From positions 16,694,275 to 16,758,274 of the forward strand of contig OZ029915.1 in NCBI GenBank assembly GCA_964023275.1: a stretch of DNA of 64,000 bases, read 5' to 3'. How positions within the stretch are numbered: position 1 is the stretch's first letter; each line of letters opens with the position of its first letter. Source of the DNA: Norana najaformis. Taxonomy: Eukaryota; Annelida; Clitellata; Crassiclitellata; Hormogastridae. This document shows, one piece after another, positions 11,048-22,445 of this stretch. The notes under the pieces were generated by a model. The model did no database searches. It saw only the letters and a program-made list of their open reading frames with translations, and was not told the origin of the DNA. The position numbers and the translations under genes are program-made.

Positions 11048-11213
11048 TCAAGTAATGACGTAAGGACTCGTTTTCGGTTATGTCCATACATTCTGTTGTA
11101 TGTGTCTCCACGATTGCTGCCAGTGATACGTGCATGTTTGCAAGTGTTGCCTGAAATATTCCTAACAGCAAGCCTGCAGCAGCCGCTAGACATGATTGGG
11201 CATGTCAGCGAGC

Positions 11214-11243
11214 TGACGTCAACATCAATACCAGTATATAAGG
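11214..11243 (+). promoter_or_regulatory. CRE plus TATA box of copy 2
   Basis: TGACGTCA at 11,214-11,221 is followed 13 bases later by TATATAAGG (11,235-11,243). The ATG is about 70 bases downstream at 11,314. Order and spacing resemble copy 1, although the coding parts have diverged to roughly half identity by eye. Confidence 0.6.
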
Positions 11244-11313
11244 CGAGATTGCGTAGAACGAAGGTGAAGTTTTCTTATATAGCTGTATCTAGTGTGTGAG
11301 ATTTAATTTTGAA

Positions 11314-12957
11314 ATGAATAGGCGAGGCTGTGTTAACCATCCAGACAATTTTTGCTATGTCTGTGGTAAATATACTCTTTGTGACCAGCGCAAGAAGTTA
11401 ACTAAGAGAGTGACGATTGCTTACAAGTATTATTTTGGATGTCAAATCGGAGACCAGGATAAAAGTTGGGCACCGTGCGCTACTCTGGGCTTACACAGTG
11501 GCTGAATGGCAAAAGGAATTCAATGCCGTTTGCTGTGCCTATGGTGTGGCGCGAGCCAAGAAATCATCATGCAGACTGTTATTTCTGCATTACTAAAGTT
11601 GCTGGATTTTCAAAGAAAAATAAGTCTAAAATCGTTTATCCTGATTGCGAGTCCACTCTAAAGCCAGTGCCGCATGATGAAGAGAATCCAGTACCATTTC
11701 CGCCTGCTGCGGGTGCTGATGAAACGGACAGTTCTGATGGTAATACAGAAGATGACGTTACTGCTTATGAATCCAGTGATCAAGATTTGGAAGAGGGTAG
11801 GCCGCATTTGATAAGGCAAGATGAGTTAGATGATCTGGTGAGGGACCTATCTTTGTCAAAGGAGAAATCTGAACTGTTAGCCTCCAGACTAGGGGAGTGG
11901 AACTTGCTTCAAAAAGGTACCACAACATCACACTTCCGTTATCGTCACAAACAGTTAGCTACATATTAGAAACTGGAAAATGATATCTGTTTCTGTACTG
12001 ACGTGAACGGTCTCATGCTGAATTTAGGTTGCGAATACGTTCCTGATCAGTGGAGACTGTTCATAGATTCCAGCCAAGCGAGCTTGAAAGCTGTGTTGGT
12101 GCACAATGGTAACGAAAAGCCGTCTGTTCCTATACCCCACGCTGTAGGCCTCAAAGAGACATATGATTCAATGAAACTCATTTTGAAAGTGATCAACTAC
12201 TCAGACCACAAATGGAACATCTGTGCGGACCTCAAAGTGGTAGCACTTATTCTAGGCCTACAGCTGGGGTACACAAAACATATGTGCTTTTTGTGCTTGT
12301 GACAGCAACCATTACAAAGTGAAACTGTGGCCTCCTAGATCTGAGCACATTGTTGGTCGGTACAACGTGCAACACGAACCATTGGTTGATCCATTGAAAG
12401 TGTACTTACCACCACTTCACATTAAACTGGGCCTCATGAGGAATTTCGTAGTGGCAATGGATCGTACTGGACAAGGCTTCCAGTATCTGAGAGATAAATT
12501 TGGAGCCGTCAAAACTGATGCTAAGCTGAAGGCTGGAATTTTTATTGGGCCAGAAATCCGCGAACTAATGCGTGATACTGTATTTAGAACCAAGCTCAAC
12601 CCACTGGAATTTGCCGCTTGGGATGCATGTACGTTGGTGGTGCAAAACTTCCTTGGGAATCACCGAGCTGAGAACTATGCTGAACTCGTTAGCAACATGC
12701 TAACAGCATATAAGGAACTCGGCTGCCGGATGTCACTAAAAATACATTTCTTACATTCCCATCTGAATTTTGTCCCACCAAACTTGGGTGATGTAAGCGA
12801 TGAGCATGGAGAGAGATTCCATCAAGACATCTCCACCTTTGAAGCAAGATATCAGGGCCACTGCAATTCCAACATGATGGGCGATTACTGCTGGTTTCTG
12901 CAGCGGGCAACAGCGGCCACTCACAAGCGCAAGAGCAAGTGTCTAAAGCACTTTTGA
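11314..12957 (+). pseudogene. Copy 2 transposase-like gene with two frameshifts and one stop
   Basis: Conserved sequence runs from NHPDNFCYVCG to the C-terminus. A frameshift or small deletion near 11,480 removes the second Cys pair (after DQDKSWAP). A TAG stop lies at 11,967-11,969, and a second frameshift near 12,300 falls just after CFLC. Key residues remain: LFIDSS, ADLKVV, CFLC, PPLHIKLGL, IHFLHSH, VSDEHGERFHQD. It ends with a basic Lys/Arg-rich tail after MMGDYCW. The intact form would be about 570 aa. No introns are needed to explain the alignment with copies 1 and 4. Confidence 0.78.
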
Positions 12958-13164
12958 ACTCGTATAGAGTTAAGCTAGAGACAAAATTTCGAAATGTATG
13001 CTTTCATCTGAGTAACATACATATATTTATATTACATTTTAAAACATATTTTAATTTCAAGTTATAAAAGAATAACATTTTGTTTCTTGTTATGAATACT
13101 CTGAGTTTGCATAATTACACAGTTATAAGGAAATACTAGTTCTGTAAAGAGTTTGCATAATTAT

Positions 13165-13307
13165 TAGCATGTATGCTGCATATCTTAAGATCCTGACATG
13201 CTACACAAAATCTGACTTCAGATTTGGAATCAGCAGATTCGATTTAGTGTAGTACACATAACATATGCCTAATAACAGGCGAAAAAATTTTTTCGTGTGA
13301 TCCAGTG
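13165..13307 (-). repeat. Right terminal inverted repeat of copy 2
   Basis: Reading inward from 13,307 it starts CACTGGATCACACG and then has an A6T6 palindrome (AAAAAATTTTTT). The same motif occurs at the left end of copy 4. Confidence 0.8.
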
Positions 13308-13329
13308 TTATCCACCACCAGCTTTTCAG

Positions 13330-15005
13330 CTAGGAAAAGAATTTGTGAACAATTTAAGACAGAGTGGCTTGACGAATTTATTGAGACTGCACTACCATCA
13401 TTGGGTGCAAGGTAAACAGTTATGTTAAAGAAAAGTTTCTATATCTTGTGGCAATTCTGACCATGTTCTTTGCAATATATGTGCAAAAGCCAACACTCGT
13501 CGTGATTTCGTTATTTGTAAACAATGGGATGTTTGTTAAGGCGACATCTGATACAAAAAACTCAAGTTGATACTGTCACAAAATTTAGTACTATAGATAA
13601 AAGAGGCATTTGAAGATGCTCAAGAAATCAACCAGTGAAAAAGAAGTGAGAGTGGAGTAAGCACACCGGAAGACATCAAAGCCAAAACAGGTTCAAGTTT
13701 TGATTGATAATGCTACACTTGCTATTAAACTGAATGCATCGATGCCATCTGTTCAAGAAATTAATGACCATATGGCAAATTCCATTAATTTAGCAGACAG
13801 CTGGCACAGCTAAAATTACGCCTTTGAATTTGTGGCATCCACAAACATGGTTGTCAAAATACAAGTTTTGAACAAAATAAAAAAGCACAACTTTCCATTC
13901 TCATAGAGGATGAAAGCAGTGATGTGTCAGTGGACAAAAATGTTGATGCTAAACATTAAATTTCGTGCAGAAGGTTGCACAATTTATTAAACTGGTTTCG
14001 TCTGAATTCTTCAGTTACAAGCGTGTGAAAGCACAGCTATAACAACAATGGCCGCTGAGGAGTTCTGCAAAGACAATAACTTAGATTTACAGAAAATGGT
14101 GATTGAGCTTCAGCAATGCTGGGCAAACATGTCGAGAAATTCCACCCTTATTACAGCAACACTGTGTTGCGCACAGAGAGGACCTTGGCATGGAAAAATG
14201 TATCGCTAATGAGAGACATAGATTCTCTGTTAAGGACTATATACACACTGTTTAGTAAGTCTACTGTAAAATGAGCAGAATTTATTGAGCTGGAAAATGT
14301 TACAGGAAGTGATGCATTTAGACCGTTAAACGAGGTTCATTGGCTATCCCGCTACTTTGTGGTGAATGCAATGATGAGAAATTACAGCATACTGCATGAA
14401 TATTGTAAAGAACAGATGAATGAAAACAATGACCCTGTGTACAAGTATTGTGTCAAGCATTTAACAGATCTTCACTATCATGTTGCACTAACTGTTCTTA
14501 ATGCCATTTCTGAGGAGTTGGCTGCCCTTCATAACATTTTCCAGAAAAGCTGTTTTACAATGGTCAAAGAGTATCAATTAATGAAAGCAAAAATTAGTGC
14601 TCGCAATATCTCAAGAATGTGTATACTGTAGTGATGATGTTAGAGCTGTTGAGCAAATATCAAAATGTTGACACAGCTGCTGTTGTACAATTCAATGAGC
14701 GAGTCTGCAACCATTTGGACTGCAGATTTCTAGAAGAAAGAAGAATCACTAGAATGGAAAGTTTTTTAGTTACATGTGTTGGCAGGCACAGAAAGCTATG
14801 ATGTTGGTCAAACCAAGATTGCTAGATTAGCAGTGAATTACTTTACGCCACTTGATAAAACTGACGATGAATACAAGAAGCAGGTTGGCAAACATTATCA
14901 TGATTTCAAATACACTGTAATCCAAAAATTTAAGGCAGGCATGTTCAAGACATTAGTCGTTGTAGTGTCCTATATCCTGGAAATGAAGAACTCAGTAAGT
15001 TAGCA
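13330..15005 (+). pseudogene. hAT transposase relic (ZNF862/KIAA1586-like)
   Basis: Frames in order give a C-x2-C-containing start, CCAHREDLG-like text near 14,170, SLMRDIDSLLRTIYTLFSKS (about 14,208-14,267) and NEVHWLSRYFVVNAMMRNY (about 14,330). A helical stretch follows at 14,359-14,631 (VALTVLNAISEELAALHNIF), then more at 14,619-15,003. The HRxxL, WLS and insertion-domain order is typical of hAT transposases of this subgroup. Many stops and shifts are present. It continues the element whose left end is at 10,358; copy 2 splits the two. Confidence 0.65.
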
Positions 15006-15582
15006 CAGCTCGTCAGTATATGGAAGACTATTCTAGATGGCTAGCGCAGAATAGCTGTGTCCTCACTGGGAGAATTCAGACCAACTGTCTCAGATGTCAG
15101 GGAGAGACAAACAGTTTTGTGTAGCTTATTGCAGATCTGAATGGCTGGTATCAATATTGTCAGGGCTGCCCAAGTTCTGGTCATGTTAGCTCCAGTCCGT
15201 CCTCATATGTGCTGCCTAAGTTGTAGCCAGAATGCTCAAATATTAGCACATATATGTGAAAGAAAAATTACATTCATGATTCTCCTGCTGGGATGACCTT
15301 CAGTTAACCCACACCAGGATATATCAGGGACTACAGATCATTTTCAGTCTCAAGTCAGCCGGGTCAGTGATTCTTGCACTCTGCAGACCACTGGGATAAG
15401 CTGGTCCAACCCTTTTGCATGTCAAGTCAAGCTCATCATGCCTTCTTCCATGCTGGATCTTCCTCTTTGAACAATTTTCCGTTTCATTTACATTCTGCAG
15501 CATTTGACCCTGGTCAGCATACATTTTCAAACTGCTTTAACACACAGCTATTTTACAAACTGCTTTAACATGCAGTTATAGC
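15006..15582. other. Unassigned spacer
   Basis: No gene recognised. ACTGCTTTAACA occurs twice at about 15,530-15,572, just before a palindrome. Confidence 0.3.
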
Positions 15583-15632
15583 AAGTGCATTGATACATAC
15601 GTGCATGCATGCACGTATGTATCAGTGCACTT
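15583..15632. repeat. 50-bp near-perfect palindrome
   Basis: The arms 15,583-15,607 and 15,608-15,632 are reverse complements with a single mismatch and no spacer (AAGTGCAnTGATACATACGT then GCATG). Such a sequence could extrude as a cruciform. Confidence 0.85.
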
Positions 15633-15639
15633 ACTATAC

Positions 15640-15848
15640 TCCGCATATGTTTATTCTGCTCAGTCTCTTAGGTCATTTCAGTCCCAGTTCAAGACTCACC
15701 TTTTCAGCTGGCTTATGCACCTTAAGCTGTCTCTCTGTATCAGGGGGTCAACCTGGATATTGACCTGAATAATGCTAGGTTTTGATGCATCATCGGTGGA
15801 AGCCTTGTGCATTAGACACCGGCACTACAGAATTGCTAATTAATAATA

Positions 15849-15850
<2 letters not shown>
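15640..15850 (+). mobile_element. 3' end of an L2/CR1-like LINE family
   Basis: It ends CATCGGTGGAAGCCTTGTGC and then an AATAAT tail. The same tail phrase (TTGACCTGAAT..., GATGCA-CATCGGT-GATGCC, TTGTGCATTA) occurs at 39,090-39,180 and 42,650-42,725, and in shorter form at 39,340-39,420, 49,490-49,560 and 58,330-58,420. This defines one LINE family in the window. Confidence 0.65.
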
Positions 15851-15852
<2 letters not shown>

Positions 15853-15893
<41 letters not shown>

Positions 15894-15903
15894 ATATATA
15901 TAT
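15853..15903. repeat. (TA)n microsatellite
   Basis: About 50 bases of alternating TA follow directly on the LINE tail, which probably seeded it. Confidence 0.9.
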
Positions 15904-16965
15904 AACTAGTGACTTTAAAACACTTTGCAAAAAAGAGAAAAAGTTCTAGAATAGCTAGAACTCACTAAAGATGTAGCTGAAGATGATGTCAATGAAGCAC
16001 TAGATTATGATAACGTGCTGAAAATGGTAATTAATCTTCAAAGCTTCAACCCTTTGCGCTCTTCAATATCCAGAAGAGATCAGTCCACTAACACAGAAAG
16101 GTAGCTTATGGTGGGTAAGGAATTTTAAAAAGGTAAGTCTTACTGTATTATCTTGGGTATAATGTACACTTTTTCTGAATAAAACCTGCTCAAAGTCTGG
16201 GTGCACATTGTACATAGGAAAAAAGTTCTTAGATGTTTTAACCAAACGCCGACCATGCGTGAAGACCGCTGTTGCACTATCTAAAGGCAACAGAAGAAGT
16301 TTACATCAGCTGGTTTCATTTATTTAACTTGCATTTAGTAGGTTAATTTTATAACAAGATTTTAAAATATTTTTTAAAATTTTAATTCAGAGTGCATAGT
16401 TATGTTTGAGAAGGAAAAGAAAAGAAAACCAAGTCACTGAATGTTGTTTATTTTATTCCATAGATATAAATATGTACAAGAGCAGTCAGGCTGCAATTAA
16501 GTACAATAATGGTTTTATAGCGCCTATATTAATGCTTTCGACTTCACATTTACACGGGCACGCAGAACTTAGCTTGTGCGTTACACATAAGTACTAAGAC
16601 TTACATTAGGATAACTTTTGAAACTCAGGGTGCGCATTATGCATGAGTGTGCATTACACCCAAGATAATATGGTAAGCTGAGAACGAAATGACACAAGTG
16701 ACTGAGCAGAATGATAATGATAAGTCTGGGGAATAAGCACTGGTTTTAAGTATTGTGGCTGGCCAGAGTTCAATGTTTTATAAACTATAAGTCCAAATTT
16801 GAAATAAGTAATTTACTGAACCTAAGAACCTGTTGGCATGGGAAGAGAACCAGGGCTTGGAAGGGCATGCACCAACCCTTATAGACTTAGGAAGAATGTG
16901 CCTGTCCAGAATTTCAGATAAAGTTGAATTTAGCGGGAAAGCAAGCTTGGTAGCAGTCTGTGCTG
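15904..16965. other. Unassigned AT-rich spacer
   Basis: The only structure seen is a loose inverted similarity. TACTGTATTATCTTGGGTATAA at 16,141-16,162 resembles the complement of 16,655-16,676, with further matching bases between. These could be the ends of a short MITE (about 16,140-16,676). No gene seen. Confidence 0.35.
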
Positions 16966-16969
16966 GGCA

Positions 16970-18150
16970 TGATCAGTCAGTAGGCAATTAAGGATGTTGG
17001 CTTTGAAGCCTTGGGCAATTTCCAGTCTGTCACTAATGAGAGTGTATGGAGAGCAGTTTCTGACAGAAGGAAACTGAGCAGTAATGGCAGTGTGATCAGA
17101 CAAATATAACTCAAAAGTATATTTTTAACAGCAGAAGAGTTGGGCCAGGTTATAAGGAGATCAAGCATGTGTCCAACGTCATGGATTGGAAAAAAGAAAT
17201 GCAGCTTATCATCAATCCCGATATTTTTGTGAAGCACTGTGCAGAGTGTCCATGCACACGCTGAAGTCACCCTTTGTAATAAGTTCAGAAGGAGAAGGAA
17301 CCAGGAATTCAAGGAGTGATTATAATTCTGTCAAAATGTCAGAAATTGAAACACAGAGTGGAAAACACTGACAAAGGTGAGATGTTAATATCCAGAGTCA
17401 AGGCTAGATATAAGGATTTTGCATGACTTTGGAGTTGGAATAAGTGTAGAGAAGTGAGCAAGTTTTGCAAATGTGACTTATAAAGGAAGCAATTTTGCCA
17501 CCAAGTTCATCTGACCAAGGTTCATCATTTAGGAGAGAAAAGAAGGGCTGTATTATGACGAAATTAAGGAAGGTGTTTCAGATGGTTGGAACCAAGTCTC
17601 ATTGACAGCAACAATAGAATATCTACTGGATGAACCAAATTGTAGTTTTAATGAGATGAAGACTTATTCTGGATAGAATAGATATTAAGGTGACAGAAAT
17701 TGATAGTTTCAAGATGTCAAGAAGCAGTGTACTGACATCAACAGAAAGAAGTAACAGAAGGCAAACAGGAAACATGCAATTCTGGTAAGTTTTGGATCTA
17801 GATGTAGATCTGGAGAAATGGATTATGTTGCAGTAACAGAGCAAGTCAGAGAAAAGCAAATAGGTTTCTTAGACATGGCCGGTTGGAAAAGATGAAAGGA
17901 ATAGGCATCAGAAGGATGGCAAAATTAAATCAAGCAGTCTGTTCTGGCAACAACAATAAGGTGATGGCTGTTGAGACTGAGTGCACATATGTGAAGGTGA
18001 ACATAAAAGCCGGACAATAATTATGACCAGTGTAGAGAATTACGAGTACAGCATCATATTGGCTTGAAACTAGAAACAGTGACACCCTGCAGTATACTGA
18101 TAGGCATTGGATGTGAACCAAGAAAACGTGCACTGACTACAAAGACGGAA
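16970..18150 (-). mobile_element. LINE endonuclease-region relic
   Basis: Minus-strand frames contain HDVGHMLDLLITWPNSSAVK (about 17,100-17,180), the LDLLIT landmark of AP-endonuclease LINEs. VNETWFQPSE (about 17,600) is TETW-like, and FSTLIPTPKSCKILISS (about 17,430) matches the plus-strand fragment at 45,480. Many stops are present. Confidence 0.6.
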
Positions 18151-19690
18151 CCTATAGTCTAAAGACGGTGAATCAAGAATCTTTAGCTTATAGGCCAACT
18201 CAAAAGTGCAGTGCAATTAAAGGGTGTCAGTTGAGGACCTAGCTTAGAATTTTTACTAAAGAGAAGAAGGAACTTCTTGCATGCAACAGAATTGCAGAAA
18301 ACTGCCAGCGGGGAATGAATGGTAGCAGAGAACGAATGGTCTATAATACAGGAAGCAAGAAGTAAGCCAAATTATTTAAATAAAATACGAAAATGAATAG
18401 GTCGAGGTGAAACAGACAATAGTTCTTTGATTAAACACCAAACAAGCAACTGATACATAACAGTTTATGCAATTAGCTAATTTTAAAATGTTTACTATCC
18501 TATTTAACTAGGTGACTTTAAAACTAAAAAGTGCATAAATGCACTTCTAATAACAGAGCACAAGCTACCCCATGGTCTGGAGTAAAGCCCTGGTCACCAA
18601 CAATTTGACAGAACATCTGATAAAAATTTCTATTTCAGAGCCTATATTTTAAAAAATTCCTTTGAAAATTTGACTTTTAAAGGGTAATTCATGCATAAAC
18701 AACAAAAACTTCTTGATCAATACTGTGATGGTTGAATTTTAATCAAGTCATTACAGTTTTCACCTAGTTAAACTCCACCAACAAATCCCCCAGCAAATCT
18801 GGTCACTATGTCTGCAGCAGAACCCAAAAAGACAGGAAGTAAAGTTACCTGGCAAATGTTCAAAGCTTCAACCTTCATTAATTGTATCCAGAAGCCATGG
18901 CCACTGGAAATAGATGAATGATACCAATTAAAAAGCCTAATATCTACCCCATACAGATGCAGCTTGTAATGGCCTATCCAATGAATGAGTGGATGGCAAC
19001 ATCCAAGTACTAAACAGGCTCAATGTTGCCTAATTTGCTGTGCTTGTCTGCATCATATCTCCACCATCATGCTAAGATAGGTAAGTGTAGCCATTTATTA
19101 AAGGGTTCGTAATAAATGGCTGTGCGTACTTACCTTCCCTTCATAAAGGCTAAGGCAAATAAGTTCCTTAGTTGTGTACAGTAGCTGGTTACAATGTTTA
19201 AACAGGCAAAATCTTAGCCAAAACATATCAAATAAAAAGCCTTCTTCCCAAATTATTTTAAAGTGAACCAAAGTTATTATTACCAAGCACCAACTGTTTT
19301 AACATTTTTAATTAATTAGCTTTGACTTAATTTTTCAGCCATATTTAAATTACCAAACGTAATAGTCCTTATGACAATTTTCCTGCCGCTAGGAAACTGT
19401 TTTATCCAGTGCAGAAAATCAGTGCAACTTACAAATAAAGAAGATCCTCCAATTACTCAGACGTATTTATTGATAAGTTTACAAGATCACTCTTTCAGAT
19501 TCCACTGGCTTTACATAGATCTTTGGGCTTGCTTCTTTATTAAAAATCCCATGACATTAATCTTCAAAGCTTCAACCCTTTGCAGTCTTCATCTCTCTTC
19601 ATCTCATCCAAACACAGAAATCAATACATTCTGAATGACATCAAGTAAGAGAGAATTCTCTTCTCTTTGCAAACAGACTGTGCAATCTCA
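18151..19690. other. Unassigned AT-rich spacer
   Basis: No gene, tandem repeat or mobile-element terminus could be supported by reading. Confidence 0.3.
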
Positions 19691-20159
19691 CCCAATCAAT
19701 CTGTTATTGACTTGAGAATCTAGAACCTGGTCAAACCAGCTAGACCTAAATGCAAGCACAAGATGATATAACATGAATGCAGATGCAGAATTTGCACAGT
19801 TAACCATCCGAATGCCACAGGCTTTTGGCATGATTCTGTGCATCACTGGCTGCAGGAGCTCATCTCTGAAACTGGCCATCCATGAGGCCTCCATTTTTAA
19901 AAAACCCTAAGATGAATGTTAACAGTTAGCCACACAATATCTGCCATCAGTTTGCAAGTATTATTAGTCAGTGTCTAATATTAGTCAGTGTCTAAGAAGA
20001 AGTCCTAGCGGAATGCCACTAAGAGAAATTTCCGCAATTAAATATATTGTACTGATTCAATAAACAATTACTGTCTATGCTAAACCAATCCAATAAAACC
20101 ACACCAGCATCATCAAAAGCTGTTTTACACCCTGTTGATTTTTATCCTTTGAGTTAATA

Positions 20160-20165
20160 TTTATT
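20160..20165 (-). terminator. Possible polyadenylation signal AATAAA
   Basis: AATAAA on the minus strand lies about 80 bases after the possible stop codon at 20,247-20,249. Confidence 0.25.
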
Positions 20166-20246
20166 ATAATTCAGAACATCCAACATTAAAGGATTCCTCT
20201 AGAATGAAAACAGAGATTTTATAATAAAAATAAATCCCCTTGAAGA

Positions 20247-20287
20247 TCAGTCCAATTCCAGTTCATGAGGCCATCTAAAAAGTGCAT
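20247..20287 (-). CDS. Possible last coding exon of the gene starting at 24,195
   Basis: A pyrimidine-rich tract ending CCACCAACTTCAG precedes 20,287. The reading phase left open by the exon at 24,066 (one base over) continues as DALFRWPHELELD then a TGA stop. A polyadenylation signal follows. The match of phase is suggestive, but the exon is only 41 bases and other exons may lie between. RNA data would be needed. Confidence 0.22.
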
Positions 20288-20299
20288 CTGAAGTTGGTG

Positions 20300-22325
20300 G
20301 CATATGTAGACAGAAGCAGATGGAAAGATATCGGAGAAGAAACCCAGATTTCATGTATATGTGTCTCTCTGCACAGCTGAGCAAAGACCACATGGCTATG
20401 AGACAAATACTACTGTCATTTCTTACAGGGCAAGAGATTCAGTGGCAACAGAAACAAACACATGGGTTGTGGCAAGCCCAGATATACATCTGGCAATTTT
20501 ACATGGTTCTGCTACAGAACATTTGTGCTATTGCCATCATTAGTTTCGTTGTAATTATTACTGTTATAAGAATAGCCCTAGCTGTGTTCAAATAAATAAT
20601 TAGCAGGTCATTAAAATCTAGGTTTGCTTTAAGTACTCAAAATGCAAGCATAATTCCAAGTACTTCTAGAACACAAGTACCAAGTACTAAATTCCAGTTC
20701 AAACCATCTTTGCAGGAATTTAATTTCAACAACAAAAAGGAAAATTGATTTCAAGCTTTCCTGCTTTTAAACTGTTGCTTTTCAGTAAACTTCATAAATA
20801 AAATTGTTCTTTATTAAACTTGTAAATCTAACAAAAATGTAATCAAAAGTAACAAATATTATGCACAAAATGAGAAAACAGGAAATTGTGCACAAAGATT
20901 GATACATAGATGGCGATAGCTTGGAAGATAAATTCTGAAAGCTTGAGGTTCCAATGGTGAGGTGTGGCATATGTTAAGACGCTACCGTAACTGTAAACTT
21001 CAATAATCAAGAAACTGAGGGATAAAGAAATCTGGAACAAAAGCAAGATGGCCAAACAAATTAAACACGTTACATAGTGCACGGAGTGAGTTATGATAAC
21101 GCTTCAGGACAGACTGGGATCTGACTGGGTTCAGGCTTGTGAAGTAATGATATATATTCTGAAGTTCAGCTGCAAAAATTGAATATGGCCGATTTGCTAA
21201 GAACTGTGAAGTACCACAAGCAGTAGCTGGTGGTGGTGGTGGTGGTAGTGGTGGTAGTTCATTTCACATCATACATGACAATAAGAAGTTAGACAGGACT
21301 CCATTACCCATGGGCGCCTGCATGTTGGAGAAAGACAGGGCAATTGCCCCACTGGATTTTCAATCTAAATATATAAAAAATAAAACTATAATTAATTTTA
21401 AATAATGAAAATAGGTCACACCAACCCCTAGGTTTGCTTGCTTACTAACTTGTACAAGCAGTGTTTAGTGATGAGTTACTTTCTTGAGATATATTGTAAA
21501 TATGTAGGGGCAACGAAACCAGATTATCAGTTAACAGCATGATGTTGACAAATTATATCAATGAGCATGACAGGAGGTTTGGGACAGCCAACCAGATGCT
21601 GGATTAAGTGTGTTTTACATTTGGCCCGGTATAGAAATACATAAATAGGCCTACGAGGAGGGACTAAAAGGAATCATCTTACTACAGGAGTACATTTTAG
21701 TACAGTCCAAGTGTACGAGGACATCAATGGAAAACATACATTTGGTTGAAATTCATTTAGACCCATTGACATAAGGAGACTAGATCTATTGATGATGATG
21801 ATGCCAAGTGACAAATAAGGAAGGGGATAAAGAGGAGGGAGGCCTAGTAGTGAGTGTCTGTTGCATCGGCTTTCCTACCTTTTATAAACAGCGCTCCCTT
21901 GCAACCTAATGATACTAATAACAGGTGTTAAATTTTGGACAAGTGGGTTGAGAATTTGGCTGATTAGAGCAGTTAAGATTTAAAACAGGGAAGCTCAAAG
22001 CACGAAATGCAGTCGTGAAGTGTTTAGTGTAACAGCATAGTAATGAAATGAAAGTTTATCGTTTTATAATTATAGGTGATATTCACCGTACCACAGACTT
22101 AGTAGGCCTAAATTTATTTCACAATTAATATTTGACAGTGATATTGCAGATCAAGCATCAACTCAGCAGAAGTTTGCAACACAGACACTTCAGAGACAGC
22201 TTCTGTGCAGACATAGCAGATTATAATTAGTGCTATTATGCCTACAATAATATTTCTTCTGCCAACAAGAAAGTTGGTAGTGGCAAGTTATGATAATTTT
22301 AAATAATGCACTTTTCTATTTCTCT
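20300..22325. other. Possible intron or spacer
   Basis: If the 24.2-kb gene is real, this lies in its introns. A (GGT)n run occurs at about 21,228-21,257. One strong-looking acceptor on the minus strand (tttgttccag, near 21,035) is followed by no frame that fits the expected phase. Confidence 0.25.
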
Positions 22326-22445
22326 TTGGGGTGCAAGAAAATCTAGTGGTTTGTGTGCTTGACCATCAACTGAGAGGTCAGAGGTTCAAATTCCCACCAG
22401 GGCAGAAATATGTTTCAAAATTTCAGCTCTTCTTGCGCCCCATAG
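22326..22445 (+). repeat. tRNA-derived SINE-like fragment
   Basis: An internal-promoter-like pair is visible: AGTGGTTTGTGTGCTTGACC at 22,346-22,365 (box A side) and GAGGTTCAAATTCCCACC (box B) at about 22,381-22,398. It lacks a foldable acceptor stem, so it is a SINE head and not a tRNA gene. Confidence 0.5.

Larger units (their letters stand above)
10923..13307 (+). mobile_element. Copy 2: complete-length DNA transposon of the unnamed family, with long TIRs
   Basis: The ends are inverted repeats. The left end starts CACTGGATCACAACGA and the right end, read inward, starts CACTGGATCACACGAAAAAA. The arms stay alignable for about 120-140 bp, including TGCTGATTCCAAAT-TGAAGTCAG at 60-90 bp in. TTA lies directly outside each end (10,920-10,922 and 13,308-13,310), a possible 3-bp target duplication. 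The element is 2,385 bp with one transposase-like gene and its promoter inside. It sits in a hAT relic and so is younger than it. Confidence 0.82.

Noticed and set aside
19688..19894. Minus-strand frame starting MEASWMASFRDELLQPVMHR after a possible acceptor
   Set aside because: It looks protein-like, but its phase does not fit the exon at 24,066, no good donor follows and I recognise no family. It could still be an exon.
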